Below, one piece after another: positions 35,505 through 45,413 of a stretch of 64,000 bases of DNA. The stretch spans positions 62,001-126,000 of the forward strand of contig NVXD01000003.1 in NCBI GenBank assembly GCA_002746415.1, in the 5' to 3' direction. Each line of letters begins with the position of its first letter. The stretch's first letter is position 1. A model generated the notes under the pieces. The model saw only the letters and a list, made by a program, of their open reading frames with translations, was not told the origin of the DNA and ran no database searches. The position numbers and the translations under genes are program-made. Origin of the DNA: Flavobacteriaceae bacterium (lineage in GTDB: Bacteria > Bacteroidota > Bacteroidia > Flavobacteriales > Flavobacteriaceae).

Positions 35505-35540
35505 AAAAAAACTGCCAGATGTTAATTTGGCAGTTTTTTT
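35505..35540. terminator. Bidirectional terminator between tsf and the M61 gene
   Basis: A 13-bp perfect stem (AAAAAAACTGCCA/TGGCAGTTTTTTT) with a 10-nt loop. It ends with a T-run on the plus strand and an equivalent A-run on the other side, so it serves both convergent genes. Confidence 0.9.
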
Positions 35541-35568
35541 ATATCCTAATATCAAGACTGACTCTTAA

Positions 35569-37455
35569 TTATTCTTTTAACCAAGCATTCCTTAGTGCCA
35601 GCTGCTCCTCATTTGCATCATCTATTGGAGCAATTGTTTTTACATTTAAAAGAGGCGCACCTACTTTACCTTTTAAATCTAACACTTCTTCACCTCTTTT
35701 TATTTTGATGCTAATTTCAGTATCTGGTGTCCAGCCAAAACTCTGACCAATGACAGGTCTTATTGCTTCCAAATTTATAGCTGTACCATTTATCTCTTTA
35801 ATTACATCTCCTCCCTGCATTCCTAAATCCGTAAAAAAACTATTAAGTTCTATCCCGTTTCTAACGAAAATAGCATTGTCATTTTCCTCATCAACATCTA
35901 TAAAAGGGACTTCACCATTCAAAAAATAACCACTTTGTTGCTGTATCGTAGTTGTTGCTAAACCCACCATGGAAAAATATTCTGAATAATCAATTGGCGT
36001 ATCCCCAATAACATGAGTATCAAAAAAATCTCTAACCTCCGGATACGTCATTGCTACAATTTCATCAATTAATTCAGCATCTTCAAACGGACTATTCTTC
36101 CCATACTTTATAGAAAGTTCTTTCATAAGCCACAAAATCCCATTTTTTCCACCACTTAATTTCTTAAGTAGAATATCCAAAGACATATTGATTAAGGTTC
36201 CTTTCTCATAAACATTGGCATAATTTGCTTTAAAAGGTTCTTTAAGTATATACTTGCTCATGCTAGTAAAGGACATCTCATCATCAAATGATTTTGCATT
36301 GCTTACTTTATCCATGATGCGCGCATAGAATTCTTCCTCATCTATAAGCCCCTGCTGTATTTGAAAAATATTGGCAAAATATTCTGTAGTCCCTTCATAC
36401 ATCCACAAATGCTCTGACATTTTTGGGTCATTAAAATCGAAATATTGAATTTCTTTGGAATGCACATTTAAAGGAGTAACAATGTGAAAAAACTCATGAG
36501 AAACTACATCAACCATAGTTTGTTCCAATCGTTCTATAGGCATGGCTTCTGGCAAGACCACAACCGTTGAAGTATGGTGTTCCAAAGCTCCAAAACCAGA
36601 CGCATCAGTTTCCTCTAAAGTAGAAAGATAAAGCAATATATTGTACTCCTTTGTACTATTGATATCGCCTAAAAAAGCCTTTTGGGCATTCATCATTTTC
36701 TCCATTCTCTCCTTTAGGCTAGCAGCTGTATACGTATTATTTGGAGAGTATACACTAAGGTTAACCGTAATATCATTTACCTGGAAAGACACTGCGGCAT
36801 GTTTGGAATACATAATAGGATTGTCTATAACCTCAAAATATCTACTTGCTACAAATGTATCCAAAGAAACATCTTGCTTGTCGCCTCCTTTTTGAATCAG
36901 TGAAGTAGTTGCTTTTAATTTACTAGGTTTAGTAATTGTAATCTCATAAGGAACTTCCTTTAAGTCATTAAAATAACCAACAAAACCGTGCAGGTTCAGC
37001 ATATAATTTTCCCCTTTTGCAATATTTGTTCCTGCTGGTGAAAACACAGCTTCTTCCACTTCTCTCTCGGTATCATAAGTATCATTCACCAAGTAGGTTA
37101 CCTTATCTAAACTTTTACCATTGGATATGCTCCAGGTGTTATCATCTTTTTTACTGACCGTAAGCTCTTTTCCATTATAATCGAATGCCTTAAAGTTTTC
37201 TATATATTTCCCGTAATTATCTTCACTATAGGTTCCAGGTACAGTTTTAGGGATATAAAAAGAAACCGCATCAGCTATAAAAGCTCCTGGATTAATGATA
37301 ACTTCAACTTTGTCATCCACTATATTAACCAAATCAATAAATGCCAAAACAGGGCTATTATCAGCTGTCACCAAGGTTTTAGTACCACCACAACCATACA
37401 CCAACAATATCGTAACTATTCCTAGAGTAAACTTTTTAATTGTATAAATCTTCAT
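35569..37455 (-). CDS. M61 family metallopeptidase lipoprotein with PDZ domain
   Basis: Glycyl-aminopeptidase-like zinc peptidase, 628 residues from the chosen start. MKIYTIKKFTLGIVTILL precedes the lipobox VYGC, so the product should be a lipoprotein. An upstream in-frame ATG 14 codons earlier is less likely. The peptidase domain contains HEFFH (320-324), with a downstream Glu in WMYEGTTEYFANI that fits the family's third zinc ligand. The C-terminus holds a PDZ domain (GIELNSFFTDLGMQGGDVI, in part) that probably binds substrate tails. It is monocistronic, convergent with tsf and divergent from pyrH. Confidence 0.9.
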   Translation of the reverse strand: MKIYTIKKFTLGIVTILLVYGCGGTKTLVTADNSPVLAFIDLVNIVDDKVEVIINPGAFIADAVSFYIPKTVPGTYSEDNYGKYIENFKAFDYNGKELTVSKKDDNTWSISNGKSLDKVTYLVNDTYDTEREVEEAVFSPAGTNIAKGENYMLNLHGFVGYFNDLKEVPYEITITKPSKLKATTSLIQKGGDKQDVSLDTFVASRYFEVIDNPIMYSKHAAVSFQVNDITVNLSVYSPNNTYTAASLKERMEKMMNAQKAFLGDINSTKEYNILLYLSTLEETDASGFGALEHHTSTVVVLPEAMPIERLEQTMVDVVSHEFFHIVTPLNVHSKEIQYFDFNDPKMSEHLWMYEGTTEYFANIFQIQQGLIDEEEFYARIMDKVSNAKSFDDEMSFTSMSKYILKEPFKANYANVYEKGTLINMSLDILLKKLSGGKNGILWLMKELSIKYGKNSPFEDAELIDEIVAMTYPEVRDFFDTHVIGDTPIDYSEYFSMVGLATTTIQQQSGYFLNGEVPFIDVDEENDNAIFVRNGIELNSFFTDLGMQGGDVIKEINGTAINLEAIRPVIGQSFGWTPDTEISIKIKRGEEVLDLKGKVGAPLLNVKTIAPIDDANEEQLALRNAWLKE

Positions 37456-37554
37456 GTTCGACTTTAATTTAGATACAAGGATATAAAATATTATCAACCC
37501 TAGAGAAATAATTAAGAAATAATTAGAACAAGTCTTAATAAAAGGATTTAGGTT

Positions 37555-37582
37555 TTGTCATAAATAATTTTGACTATTTTTG
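37555..37582 (+). promoter_or_regulatory. Promoter of pyrH-frr
   Basis: TTG (37555-37557), 17 nt, then TATTTTTG, matching TAnnTTTG. It lies about 25 bp upstream of the pyrH ATG. Confidence 0.65.
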
Positions 37583-37607
37583 TTTCGATTTATAATTAAA
37601 AACAGAC

Positions 37608-38315
37608 ATGCAATACAAAAGAATACTACTTAAGCTGAGTGGCGAAGCTTTAATGGGAGAAAAGCAATATGGAATTGACTCTAATCGATTAGCTGAATAT
37701 GCCCAAGAAATAAAAGAGGTGGTAGGCAAAGGTGTAGAAGTAGCTATTGTAATTGGTGGTGGAAACATTTTCAGAGGCCTTTCTGGATCAAGTGAAGGTA
37801 TGGACAGAGTACAGGCAGACCATATGGGCATGTTAGCAACAGTTATCAACGGACTTGCTTTGCAAAGTGCCTTGGAAATTAAAGGAGTACAAACAAGATT
37901 GCAATCGGCTATAAAAATAAATGAGGTGGCCGAGCCTTTTATTAGAAGGCGGGCGATGAGGCATTTGGAAAAAGGTCGTGTCGTTATTTTTGGTGGTGGA
38001 ACGGGAAACCCATATTTTACAACAGATTCAGCCGCAGTATTACGTGCCATAGAAATTGAGGCAGACGTAATTTTAAAAGGCACACGTGTGGATGGTATTT
38101 ATACTTCAGATCCAGAAAAAGATAAAAATGCCACTAAATTTGATACCATTTCTTTTAAAGAGGTTCTTACAAAAGGATTAAAAGTAATGGACACCACTGC
38201 ATTTACATTAAGTCAAGAAAATGAACTTCCTATTGTTGTTTTTGATATGAACAAGAAAGGAAACCTATTAAAAATAATTTCAGGAGAGCATATTGGAACT
38301 ACAGTTAATGTATAG
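37608..38315 (+). CDS. pyrH: UMP kinase
   Basis: Phosphorylates UMP to UDP with ATP in pyrimidine nucleotide synthesis; a hexameric amino-acid-kinase-fold enzyme of 235 residues. Motifs: [13 protein letters not shown] for phosphate binding, [27 protein letters not shown], and [14 protein letters not shown] near the C-terminal ATP site. It is paired with frr 42 bp downstream, a widespread arrangement. Confidence 0.97.
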   Translation: MQYKRILLKLSGEALMGEKQYGIDSNRLAEYAQEIKEVVGKGVEVAIVIGGGNIFRGLSGSSEGMDRVQADHMGMLATVINGLALQSALEIKGVQTRLQSAIKINEVAEPFIRRRAMRHLEKGRVVIFGGGTGNPYFTTDSAAVLRAIEIEADVILKGTRVDGIYTSDPEKDKNATKFDTISFKEVLTKGLKVMDTTAFTLSQENELPIVVFDMNKKGNLLKIISGEHIGTTVNV

Positions 38316-38357
38316 TTTTGAATTAATTTGTGTATCTTTTTTTTTTAAATTAAGCAT

Positions 38358-38915
38358 ATGAACGAAGACATTAAATTTATATTGGACGCCAGCAAAGAAA
38401 GTATGGACCACGCCATGATGCACTTAGATAAGGCATTTATAAAAATAAGGGCCGGAAAAGCAAGTCCTGTAATGCTATCTAATGTTATGGTAGATTACTA
38501 TGGATCACAAACACCTTTGTCCCAAGTAGCCAATGTCAATACTCCAGATGCCAGAACTATAGCTGTACAACCATGGGAAAAAAGCATGATTCAAGAAATT
38601 GAAAAAGCCATCATGAACTCCAATCTTGGATTTAACCCAATGAATAATGGCGAAATGGTTATTATAAACGTACCACCTTTAACAGAAGAAAGAAGAATAG
38701 AATTGGTGAAACAAGCTAAGGCTGAATCAGAAGACGCAAAAGTTAGTGTAAGAAATGCTAGGCAAGATGCGAATAAGGAAATTAGAACCTTGGACGATGT
38801 TTCGGAAGATTTACAAAAAAATGCGGAATTTGACATTCAAAATCTAACAGATGCTTATATCAAACGAATTGATAGCGTACTAGATGTTAAGGAAGTTGAA
38901 ATAATGAAGGTCTAA
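38358..38915 (+). CDS. frr: Ribosome recycling factor
   Basis: Splits post-termination ribosomes together with EF-G. The 185-residue sequence has the expected KAFIKIRAGKASPVMLSNV (near 30-50), the NVNTPDARTIAVQPWEKSMI region and the C-terminal DDVSEDLQKNAEFDIQNLTDAY (split across a helix). The length is normal. It is downstream of pyrH and probably co-transcribed. Confidence 0.97.
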   Translation: MNEDIKFILDASKESMDHAMMHLDKAFIKIRAGKASPVMLSNVMVDYYGSQTPLSQVANVNTPDARTIAVQPWEKSMIQEIEKAIMNSNLGFNPMNNGEMVIINVPPLTEERRIELVKQAKAESEDAKVSVRNARQDANKEIRTLDDVSEDLQKNAEFDIQNLTDAYIKRIDSVLDVKEVEIMKV

Positions 38916-38990
38916 AACGCTTTATTTTATAACAAGTTTCTAGGAACAATACCTTTCATTCTCTACTTTTACCCCCATTAATAAATTACC

Positions 38991-41393
38991 ATGCTCACTA
39001 AGGTTTTCCAAGGTTTTTGGACCAAAACTTCTAGAATAATTCTAAGAAATAGAATTCTAATTTTAATTGGAATTGCTGTCATTACTGTATTCTTGGCATT
39101 ACAATGGAAAAACATGCGGTTTTCCAATTCTCAGGCCAATCTGCTACCAGATGATCATTCCGTAAACATAGCTTATCAGTCCTTCTTAAAACAATTTGGA
39201 GAGGAAGGAAATGCAGTGGTATTGGCCATCAAGGATAGCGCACTATTTTCTCCAATTCAATTCAACCGTTGGAATAAATTAAGCAAACAATTAAGTGCTT
39301 TTCCAGAAGTTGATGCAGTATTATCTACAGACAATCTTAAAGAATTAAAAAAAGACAATGATAAACAAGAATTTGTTTTAGAGCCTTTTTTGAAATCTAC
39401 AGCAACCACGCAAAAAGAAGTAGATAGCATTATTCAATATCTTTTTGAAAAACTACCTTTTTATGACAACCTTCTTTTCAACAAAGAAAGTGGCACCATA
39501 CGTACTGTTATATATCTGGATAAGGATATCGTAAACACCTCTGTTCGTAAAGATTTCATATTAAAAGACCTTGCCAATCTGGTTGAAAATTTTGAAAATG
39601 AAACAGGTTTAGATGTTAGGGTTTCTGGTATGCCTTATATCCGGACCATGAACTCCCAAAACATCATTGATGAAATAGGAAAATTCATCTTAGCGGCACT
39701 TGGAGTTACTTCATTAATCTTCTTTTTCTTTTTTAGAAGTTTTAGGGCCACTATTATCTCTATGTGTATCGTAATTATTGGTGTAATGTGGGCTTTTGGA
39801 ATATTGGGCTTACTAGAATACGAAATTACAGTATTGACCGCATTAATTCCTCCTTTAATTATCGTCATAGGAATTCCCAACTGCATTTTCTTAATCAATA
39901 AGTACCAACAAGAAGTAAAAAAACATGGTAATCAGGCGCTCTCCCTTCAGCGGGTAATCTCCAAACTTGGCAATGCAACTCTTATGACCAACGTTACTAC
40001 CGCCTCTGGGTTTGCCACTTTTATCATTACTGATAGTAAATTGCTAACTGAATTTGGTATTGTAGCATCCCTTAATATCATAGGAATCTTTATTCTTTCC
40101 CTTTTGGTCATTCCTATTATATATAGTTTTATGCCACTCCCAAAAACCAAGCACCTAAAACATTTAAACAAGAAATGGGTTGATGGCTTTGTTAATTGGA
40201 TGGAAAACATTGTCCGAAATAAAAAAATAGCCGTTTATATTACCTCTGTTCTTTTACTTGTTTTAAGCATAATAGGAATATACCAAATAAATGTTTCTGG
40301 GAGCCCTATTGAGGACATGCCAAAAAATGCTGAATTTTTCAAAGACATTCGGTTTTTTGAAGAAGAGTTTGATGGTATAATGCCTCTGGAAATTGTAGTG
40401 GATACAAAAAAAGAAAAAGGAGTATTAAAACCAATCACCCTCAAAAAAATGAATGAACTGGGTGAGATTATTGAGGGGATTCCAGAACTATCAAAACCCA
40501 TATCCGTGGTAAACTTGGTGAAATATTCCAAGCAGGCATTCTATAACGGTATTCCTAAATATTACCAACTTCCCACTACACAAGAGAATAATTTCATCAT
40601 GGATGTTGCTAGAAAATCTTCCGAGAACAGCAACCTTTTGGAAAGTTTTGTCGACAGCACAGGGCAAACAGCTAGGATCACCACTTACATTAAAGATGTA
40701 AAGACAGATCGAATGGAAGAAATTGAAAATCGACTTCAAGAGAACATCGATAAAATTTTTCCTTCAGAACAGTATACAGTTTTCATGACTGGAAAAGCGC
40801 TCCTTTTTCTAAAAGGCACAAAATACTTAGTGAAAAATTTAGTGCTATCACTAGCCTTGGCCATTGGTTTAATTGCCCTATTTATGGCCTATCTTTTTCG
40901 ATCATTTAGAATGATTATTATTTCATTGATTCCAAACTTATTGCCATTATTAGTTACAGCAGGTGTAATGGGCTTTGTTGGCGTTCCAATAAAACCATCT
41001 ACTATATTGGTCTTTAGCATTGCTTTTGGTATCTCGGTTGATGACACCATACATTTCTTGGCAAAATACAGGCAAGAGCTTACAGAAAACAAATGGCATA
41101 TTGAAAAATCAGTATACAATGCATTAAGAGAAACTGGGGTGAGTATGTTTTATACTTCCATAGTATTATTCTTTGGTTTTTCGGTTTTTATCACCTCTAA
41201 TTTTGGAGGAACCGTTGCCTTGGGTTCTTTAGTAGCAGCGACTTTACTTTTCGCCATGCTTGCAAATTTAATTTTACTTCCTTCCCTTTTATTGTCTTTA
41301 GAAAAAAGCATTGCGAACAAACAGGTTCTTAAAAAGCCTCAGATAGACATCCTTCCCAAAAAGGAAGTCACTATTTCAAACAAGAAAAATTAA
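38991..41393 (+). CDS. MMPL/RND-superfamily membrane exporter
   Basis: An 800-residue inner-membrane protein with the doubled RND layout: one N-terminal helix, a periplasmic loop (about 45-220), a block of helices (about 225-385), then a second helix, loop (about 430-620) and helix block (about 625-780). The motif GISVDDTIHFLAKY in the second block is typical of the hydrophobe/sterol/MMPL branch. It lacks partner genes for a tripartite pump. It may move lipids or hydrophobic compounds, but the substrate is unknown. It stands between frr and asnS, with its own likely promoter region. Confidence 0.85.
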   Translation: MLTKVFQGFWTKTSRIILRNRILILIGIAVITVFLALQWKNMRFSNSQANLLPDDHSVNIAYQSFLKQFGEEGNAVVLAIKDSALFSPIQFNRWNKLSKQLSAFPEVDAVLSTDNLKELKKDNDKQEFVLEPFLKSTATTQKEVDSIIQYLFEKLPFYDNLLFNKESGTIRTVIYLDKDIVNTSVRKDFILKDLANLVENFENETGLDVRVSGMPYIRTMNSQNIIDEIGKFILAALGVTSLIFFFFFRSFRATIISMCIVIIGVMWAFGILGLLEYEITVLTALIPPLIIVIGIPNCIFLINKYQQEVKKHGNQALSLQRVISKLGNATLMTNVTTASGFATFIITDSKLLTEFGIVASLNIIGIFILSLLVIPIIYSFMPLPKTKHLKHLNKKWVDGFVNWMENIVRNKKIAVYITSVLLLVLSIIGIYQINVSGSPIEDMPKNAEFFKDIRFFEEEFDGIMPLEIVVDTKKEKGVLKPITLKKMNELGEIIEGIPELSKPISVVNLVKYSKQAFYNGIPKYYQLPTTQENNFIMDVARKSSENSNLLESFVDSTGQTARITTYIKDVKTDRMEEIENRLQENIDKIFPSEQYTVFMTGKALLFLKGTKYLVKNLVLSLALAIGLIALFMAYLFRSFRMIIISLIPNLLPLLVTAGVMGFVGVPIKPSTILVFSIAFGISVDDTIHFLAKYRQELTENKWHIEKSVYNALRETGVSMFYTSIVLFFGFSVFITSNFGGTVALGSLVAATLLFAMLANLILLPSLLLSLEKSIANKQVLKKPQIDILPKKEVTISNKKN

Positions 41394-41475
41394 TCCTCAT
41401 GAATCCCCTATTTTAGCCAAATCATTTTTATCAAAAAGGCTATCTTTGGTTTTCTAATTATTGAAGTGATTTACA

Positions 41476-42909
41476 ATGAAATCATATAGCATAAAAGAAC
41501 TACTTACCGCAACTCCTTTACAACAGGAAGTTGTTGTAAACGGATGGGTGAAAACTTTCAGAAGCAAGAGGTTTATAGCTCTAAATGATGGCTCTACTAT
41601 TAACAATATTCAGTGTGTTGTTGATTTTGAAGAACTTAATGAAGATGTTTTAAAGCAAATTGCAACAGGAGCTGCATTGAAGATTACCGGGATTTTGGTA
41701 GAAAGTCAAGGGAAAGGGCAACGTGTAGAAATCCAAACAAAAAATGTTTTTGTACATGGAAGCGCAGATCCCGAAACATATCCCATACAGCCCAAAAAGC
41801 ACTCTTTAGAATTTTTAAGAGAAAAAGCACATTTACGTGTTCGCACCAATACTTTTGCAGCAGTAATGCGCGTACGATCCGCCTTGTCATTTGCTGTGCA
41901 CCAGTACTTTAGAGATAATGGATTTTATTATGTGCACACGCCTATAATTACTGGTTCTGATGCAGAAGGCGCTGGAGAAATGTTCCGCGTTTCAACTTTG
42001 GATCCGAAAAATCCACCATTGACAGAAGAGGGAAATGTAAATTACAAAGAAGACTTTTTTGGAAAGGAGACCAACTTAACCGTTTCTGGACAATTGGAAG
42101 CAGAAACTTTTGCTATGGGCTTAGGTAAAGTATATACTTTTGGTCCAACTTTCCGCGCTGAAAACTCAAACACTTCAAGGCACCTGGCTGAATTTTGGAT
42201 GATTGAACCTGAAGTAGCATTTAATGATTTGGATGCAAATATGGACTTGGCCGAGGATTTCATAAAAAGCGTAATCACTTATACATTAGATAATTGCAAA
42301 GATGATTTAGCCTTTTTAGAACAACGTTTGTTGGAGGAGGAAAAAACCAAACCACAAATTGAGCGAAGTGATATGGCTCTTCTTGAAAAGCTCAAGTTTG
42401 TCTCTACAAACAATTTCAAAAGAGTTTCCTATACTGAAGCTATTGATATTTTAAGAAATTGTAAGCCAAACAAGAAAAAGAAATTTAAATATCCCATTAA
42501 TGAGTGGGGGGCTGATTTACAAAGTGAGCATGAACGTTTTTTAGTGGAAAAACATTTTAAGTGTCCTGTAATATTATTTGATTATCCTGCAAAAATAAAA
42601 GCATTTTATATGCGTTTAAATGAAGACGGGAACACCGTAAGAGCAATGGATATATTATTCCCTGGAATAGGTGAAATTGTAGGAGGGTCTCAAAGGGAAG
42701 AACGTTTAGATGTGCTTAAGGAAAAAATTAAGGCCTTAGGAATTGATGAAGAGGAATTATGGTGGTATCTAGATCTTAGAAAATTTGGTACAGCAGTTCA
42801 TAGTGGTTTTGGATTGGGTTTTGAACGCCTAGTGCTCTTTACGACTGGAATGGGAAACATTAGAGATGTTATTCCTTTTCCCAGAACACCTCAAAATGCA
42901 GAGTTTTAA
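41476..42909 (+). CDS. asnS: Asparagine-tRNA ligase
   Basis: Class II aminoacyl-tRNA synthetase that charges tRNA-Asn, 477 residues. An N-terminal OB-fold binds the anticodon (VVVNGWVKTFRSKRFIALNDG, in part). The catalytic domain has motif 2 TFRAENSNTSRHLAEFWMIEPE (in two parts) and motif 3 GFGLGFERLVLF. GSDAEGAGEMFRV and an NTVRAMDILFPGIGEIVGGSQRE segment are AsnRS-specific. TATCTTTG 28 bp before the start is a possible -7 element without a clear -33 box. rpoN follows 43 bp later. Confidence 0.97.
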   Translation: MKSYSIKELLTATPLQQEVVVNGWVKTFRSKRFIALNDGSTINNIQCVVDFEELNEDVLKQIATGAALKITGILVESQGKGQRVEIQTKNVFVHGSADPETYPIQPKKHSLEFLREKAHLRVRTNTFAAVMRVRSALSFAVHQYFRDNGFYYVHTPIITGSDAEGAGEMFRVSTLDPKNPPLTEEGNVNYKEDFFGKETNLTVSGQLEAETFAMGLGKVYTFGPTFRAENSNTSRHLAEFWMIEPEVAFNDLDANMDLAEDFIKSVITYTLDNCKDDLAFLEQRLLEEEKTKPQIERSDMALLEKLKFVSTNNFKRVSYTEAIDILRNCKPNKKKKFKYPINEWGADLQSEHERFLVEKHFKCPVILFDYPAKIKAFYMRLNEDGNTVRAMDILFPGIGEIVGGSQREERLDVLKEKIKALGIDEEELWWYLDLRKFGTAVHSGFGLGFERLVLFTTGMGNIRDVIPFPRTPQNAEF

Positions 42910-42952
42910 TCTTATTTTTTTAACTTTATAAGAAGACTTAAGAATACCTTAT

Positions 42953-44410
42953 ATGCTTAAACAACACTTGCATTTTAAACTATCGCAAAAATTATCTCCA
43001 CAGCAGATTCAGCTGATGAAGTTAATTCAATTGCCTACACAGGCATTTGAGCAACGTTTAAAACAGGAGTTGGAAGAGAATCCCGCATTAGAAAGTGGTA
43101 AAGAAACCAATGATGATGCAGAAGATACCTATGACGATACCTATGATAATGATACGGATAATGAAAGCATTAATGCCGAAGACATTAATATAGATGAATA
43201 TTTAAGTGATGATGAAGTACCAGATTATCGTACTCAAATCAATAATTACAGTGCTGATGATGATGAAAAAAGCATCCCTTATGCAGCAGGCATATCTTTC
43301 AATCAATTTCTATTAAACCAACTTAATACAGTTTATTTAGACGAGCTAGAATGGTCTATAGCAGAGTTTTTGGTTGGTAGCGTGGATGAAAGTGGGTATA
43401 TCCGCAGACCATTATCAGACATTTTAGATGATTTGGCCTTTACTCAAAATATTATTACAGATGAAAATACTATCAAGAAAGTACTTAAAGCTGTGCAACA
43501 ATTGGATCCTTCTGGAGTCGGGGCCACTTGTTTAGAAGAATGTCTACTAATTCAACTTAAAAGGAAAGAGGCTAATCCCAATATTGAATTGGCCATTCTT
43601 ATACTTGAAAAATCTTTTGAACAGTTTACAAAAAAACATTACAAAAAAATAATTCAGAAATACAATATTACTGAGGAAGATTTAAAAGCTGCCATTTCGG
43701 AAGTTGAAAAATTAAACCCGAAGCCTGGAGGTTCCTATGCCGGAAACAATAGAATGATTGAACATGTAGTTCCTGATTTTTCTATAAAAATTATAGACAG
43801 TGAATTAGAATTGGCCCTAAATGGTAGAAATGCGCCAGAGTTACACGTTTCCCGTGACTACAATAATATGCTTGAAGGGTATAAAAACTCTAAAGAAAAA
43901 TCCAAGTCTCAAAAAGACACGGTTTTGTTCATAAAGCAAAAACTAGATGCTGCAAAATGGTTTATTGATGCTATTAGGCAAAGGCAACAAACGCTATTTA
44001 TTACAATGGACGCCATCATGAATTATCAAAAGGAATACTTTCTTACTGGTGACGAACAAAAGTTACGCCCAATGATCTTAAAGGATATTGCTGATATTAT
44101 CCATATGGACATCTCAACAGTATCAAGAGTAGCAAATAGTAAATATGTAGATACTCCATATGGCACTAAATTGATAAAAGAATATTTCTCCGAGTCCATG
44201 AAAAATGAGCAAGGAGAAGATATATCCACCAAAGAAATTAAAAAAATACTGGAAAACGTTATTGGCGAAGAGACAAAGAAAAAACCTTTAACAGATGATA
44301 AATTAGCGCTAATTTTAAAGGAAAAAGGTTACCCTATTGCTAGAAGAACTATTGCCAAGTATAGGGAACAATTGGGAATTCCTGTTGCTAGATTAAGAAA
44401 AAAATTATAA
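42953..44410 (+). CDS. rpoN: RNA polymerase sigma-54 factor
   Basis: Alternative sigma factor that needs enhancer-binding ATPases, 485 residues. Region I (LSPQQIQLMKLIQLPTQAFE) is the activator-interacting domain. An acidic Asp/Glu-rich region II (about 50-105) follows, then the core-binding domain (LDPSGVGATCLEECLLIQL). The C-terminal DNA-binding part contains DISTVSRVANSKYV and the RpoN box ARRTIAKYRE. No enhancer-binding protein is encoded in this window. The stop overlaps the next gene's ATG by one base (TAATG), so the two are coupled. Confidence 0.96.
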   Translation: MLKQHLHFKLSQKLSPQQIQLMKLIQLPTQAFEQRLKQELEENPALESGKETNDDAEDTYDDTYDNDTDNESINAEDINIDEYLSDDEVPDYRTQINNYSADDDEKSIPYAAGISFNQFLLNQLNTVYLDELEWSIAEFLVGSVDESGYIRRPLSDILDDLAFTQNIITDENTIKKVLKAVQQLDPSGVGATCLEECLLIQLKRKEANPNIELAILILEKSFEQFTKKHYKKIIQKYNITEEDLKAAISEVEKLNPKPGGSYAGNNRMIEHVVPDFSIKIIDSELELALNGRNAPELHVSRDYNNMLEGYKNSKEKSKSQKDTVLFIKQKLDAAKWFIDAIRQRQQTLFITMDAIMNYQKEYFLTGDEQKLRPMILKDIADIIHMDISTVSRVANSKYVDTPYGTKLIKEYFSESMKNEQGEDISTKEIKKILENVIGEETKKKPLTDDKLALILKEKGYPIARRTIAKYREQLGIPVARLRKKL

Positions 44411-45015
44411 TGCGAATTTTCTTAAAAATAATTTCTTATCTATTTCATCCCCTATTTATTCCAATACTTGGAACCTTAGCCTATTTCATAGTTACCCCAA
44501 AATATAGCCCAAAAGAACTACAGAGTGGCATTATGTTACCCATTTTTATTTTAACAATTATTATCCCTATCATAGCTTTTTTTATTCTAAAAAATATTGG
44601 TTTAGTAACTTCTATATTTATGCCCAATATCAAAGGTCGCAAATATGCATTCTATATCAGTATAATTTTACTTTTATTGATTTTAATTAAGGTTATTCCA
44701 ATTTATTCTATTCCAGAGATTTATCATTTTTTCTTAGGGTTTTTATCAGCAACTTTCGCTTCTCTATTATTGCTTTTTTTTAATTTCAAAAGTAGCATGC
44801 ATTTAATGGGGATGGGTAGTATTTTAATGTATGTTATTACCCTCAGTATTCATTTTGAAATTAATATTACACTCGCTATAGGGCTAATCACCATAGCAAC
44901 GGGACTTGTTGCCACCTCTAGATTATATCTAAAAGCCCATTCCAAGCCCGAGTTGTTTATTGGGTTTTTAATTGGATTAATGTCCCAATTACTTACCATA
45001 AAATCCTGGCTGTAA
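44410..45015 (+). CDS. Hydrophobic membrane protein, PAP2-like end
   Basis: A 201-residue integral membrane protein with six hydrophobic segments, translationally coupled to rpoN by a one-base overlap. The C-terminal part, SRLYLKAHSKPELFIGFLIG, resembles the last motif of PAP2-type phosphatases (Ser-Arg then a conserved His region), but the first catalytic motif is not evident. It is therefore either a diverged, inactive relative or unrelated. The coupling with rpoN recurs in this group to my recollection. Function unknown. Confidence 0.65.
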   Translation: MRIFLKIISYLFHPLFIPILGTLAYFIVTPKYSPKELQSGIMLPIFILTIIIPIIAFFILKNIGLVTSIFMPNIKGRKYAFYISIILLLLILIKVIPIYSIPEIYHFFLGFLSATFASLLLLFFNFKSSMHLMGMGSILMYVITLSIHFEINITLAIGLITIATGLVATSRLYLKAHSKPELFIGFLIGLMSQLLTIKSWL

Positions 45016-45041
45016 TAAATTGCGCTTTCTAAGATTTAGAA

Positions 45042-45395
45042 TTATTTCAAGTTTACAAAAGCATCTCCTTCATAAGTTGTATAATTGATTTTCAAAGCAT
45101 TTACTTTACGCAACTCTTGTTTTATATCGGATATTAATCCCATATTGGCATTCTTATCAATCTTTAGAGCTGTAGTTACTACATTTCTAATGTGTTCAGG
45201 TTTTTTCGCAATTTCAGCCAAAATGTAGTCTCCTACTTCAGAAGCATTGGGCAATTTGTTTTCAACTTTTAAAGTATCGTCTTTCATTATTGTGACTGTC
45301 ATGAAAAAAAACAATAACATAAATACAATGTCTGGCAATGAAGCAGTTGAAATCTCAGGTAAGTTTTCACTTTCTCTTTTATTGAATCTGGACAT
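45042..45395 (-). CDS. ExbD-type protein with internal deletion
   Basis: A proton-channel subunit paralogue of the 46994-47476 product. One N-terminal helix has the key Asp (ASLPDIVFMLLFFFMTVT). The C-terminal end (GDYILAE to INYTTYEGDAF) aligns well with the paralogue. Between NASE and VGDYIL, however, it lacks 43 residues (129 bp) of the periplasmic domain. The paralogue has NASE and NVNE at the two edges of this segment. The frame is kept. Start chosen at MSRFNKRES by analogy with MSKFAKKKS; an ATG three codons upstream is also possible. It may be a shortened functional form or decaying. Confidence 0.8.
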   Translation of the reverse strand: MSRFNKRESENLPEISTASLPDIVFMLLFFFMTVTIMKDDTLKVENKLPNASEVGDYILAEIAKKPEHIRNVVTTALKIDKNANMGLISDIKQELRKVNALKINYTTYEGDAFVNLK

Positions 45396-45413
45396 AAGGT
45401 TCATTTTAAATAG

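Noticed and set aside
37574-38083. 169-residue minus-strand open frame
   Set aside because: Antisense to pyrH, which is intact and conserved; Ser/Pro/Ile-rich shadow.
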